Source of the DNA: Melioribacteraceae bacterium
Lineage (GTDB): Bacteria; Bacteroidota; Ignavibacteria; Ignavibacteriales; Melioribacteraceae
Assembly (NCBI GenBank): GCA_015494845.1
Contig: WGAL01000269.1
Span: 1 to 5,056 of the forward strand
Direction: 5' to 3'
Length of the DNA: 5,056 bases
Positions within the stretch are counted from its first letter, which is position 1, and each line of letters begins with the position of its first letter. Positions 4,956 through 5,056 of this stretch are shown piece after piece. Under the pieces are notes generated by a model that saw nothing but the letters and a program-made list of their open reading frames with translations, did no database searches and had not been told where the DNA came from. The translations under genes were made by a program, and so were the position numbers.

Positions 4956-5056
4956 ATGCAAAAAAAGAAATCCCAAGAAGTTGAAGATGAATTAAAAGAA
5001 GTGCTTAAAAACATTAGCACACTTTACAAAGAAGATTTTGTGAAACGGGCTGGAAC
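4956..5056 (+). CDS. Partial ORF, N-terminal 33 residues; possibly a transposase N-terminus
   Basis: The ORF starts with ATG at 4956 and runs open to the window edge. GAGG at 4945-4948 sits 7 nt upstream, a good ribosome binding site. The visible protein is MQKKKSQEVE then DELKEVLKNI, STLYKEDFVK and RAG: charged, helical, with 7 Lys and 5 Glu in 33 residues, and no signal peptide or membrane segment. The pattern of a charged helix followed by YKEDFVKRAG loosely recalls the first helix of IS4-like DDE transposases, whose N-termini often read like 'fi.e.ak.tGFvkR'. That is from memory and cannot be tested without the rest. Codons such as CGG, GCT and GGA look unlike the GCG-rich minus-strand genes, but the sample is tiny. 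It could equally be an unknown regulator. Confidence 0.6.
   Translation, partial: MQKKKSQEVEDELKEVLKNISTLYKEDFVKRAG

Overview
This window is a compact five-gene bacterial operon on the minus strand, followed by an AT-rich divergent intergenic region and the start of an unrelated plus-strand gene. In transcription order, from the right end towards the left, the operon encodes: a two-transmembrane ion channel with a cytoplasmic RCK (TrkA-N/TrkA-C) domain; an alpha/beta-fold hydrolase; a DedA/VTT-family membrane protein; a soluble protein joining a cyclic-nucleotide-binding-like domain to a histidine-kinase-type ATPase domain; and MiaA, the tRNA dimethylallyltransferase. The gaps are 12 nt, 0 nt, 22 nt and a 14-nt overlap, so one polycistronic mRNA is the simplest reading. 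Two perfect hairpins follow the miaA stop codon, and the distal one has a U-tract on the minus strand, so they look like the operon terminator.

The organism is a bacterium that uses Shine-Dalgarno sites: GAGG, AGAGG, AAAAGG and GGAGG lie before several starts. The genes are moderately AT-rich, and the intergenic region is much more so. Gene content points to a Gram-negative-like environmental or gut lineage. The MiaA is of a divergent type, with a GLEYR segment where most bacteria have GYKE. I cannot name a phylum; Fibrobacterota or another less-studied lineage is only a guess.

By region: 1-93 holds the tandem 3' hairpins. Positions 94-1002 are miaA, 989-2128 the cNMP-like/HATPase protein, 2151-2765 the DedA protein, 2766-3560 the hydrolase, and 3573 to about 4571 the channel. 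Positions 4572-4955 form an AT-rich divergent promoter region with no gene I can recognise. From 4956 to the edge is the beginning of a Lys/Glu-rich plus-strand ORF, possibly the N-terminus of a transposase.

Together the first four genes look like a membrane or ion homeostasis module (ion channel, membrane transporter, soluble ligand-responsive ATPase), with a housekeeping tRNA-modification gene coupled at the end. The joint role is inference. The points most worth checking are: the HATPase protein keeps its ATP-binding boxes but has no phosphoacceptor histidine and carries an acidic CxxCxxC linker; the channel filter reads TTGFME instead of TVGYGD; and the channel appears to start at an AUU codon behind a GGAGG site.
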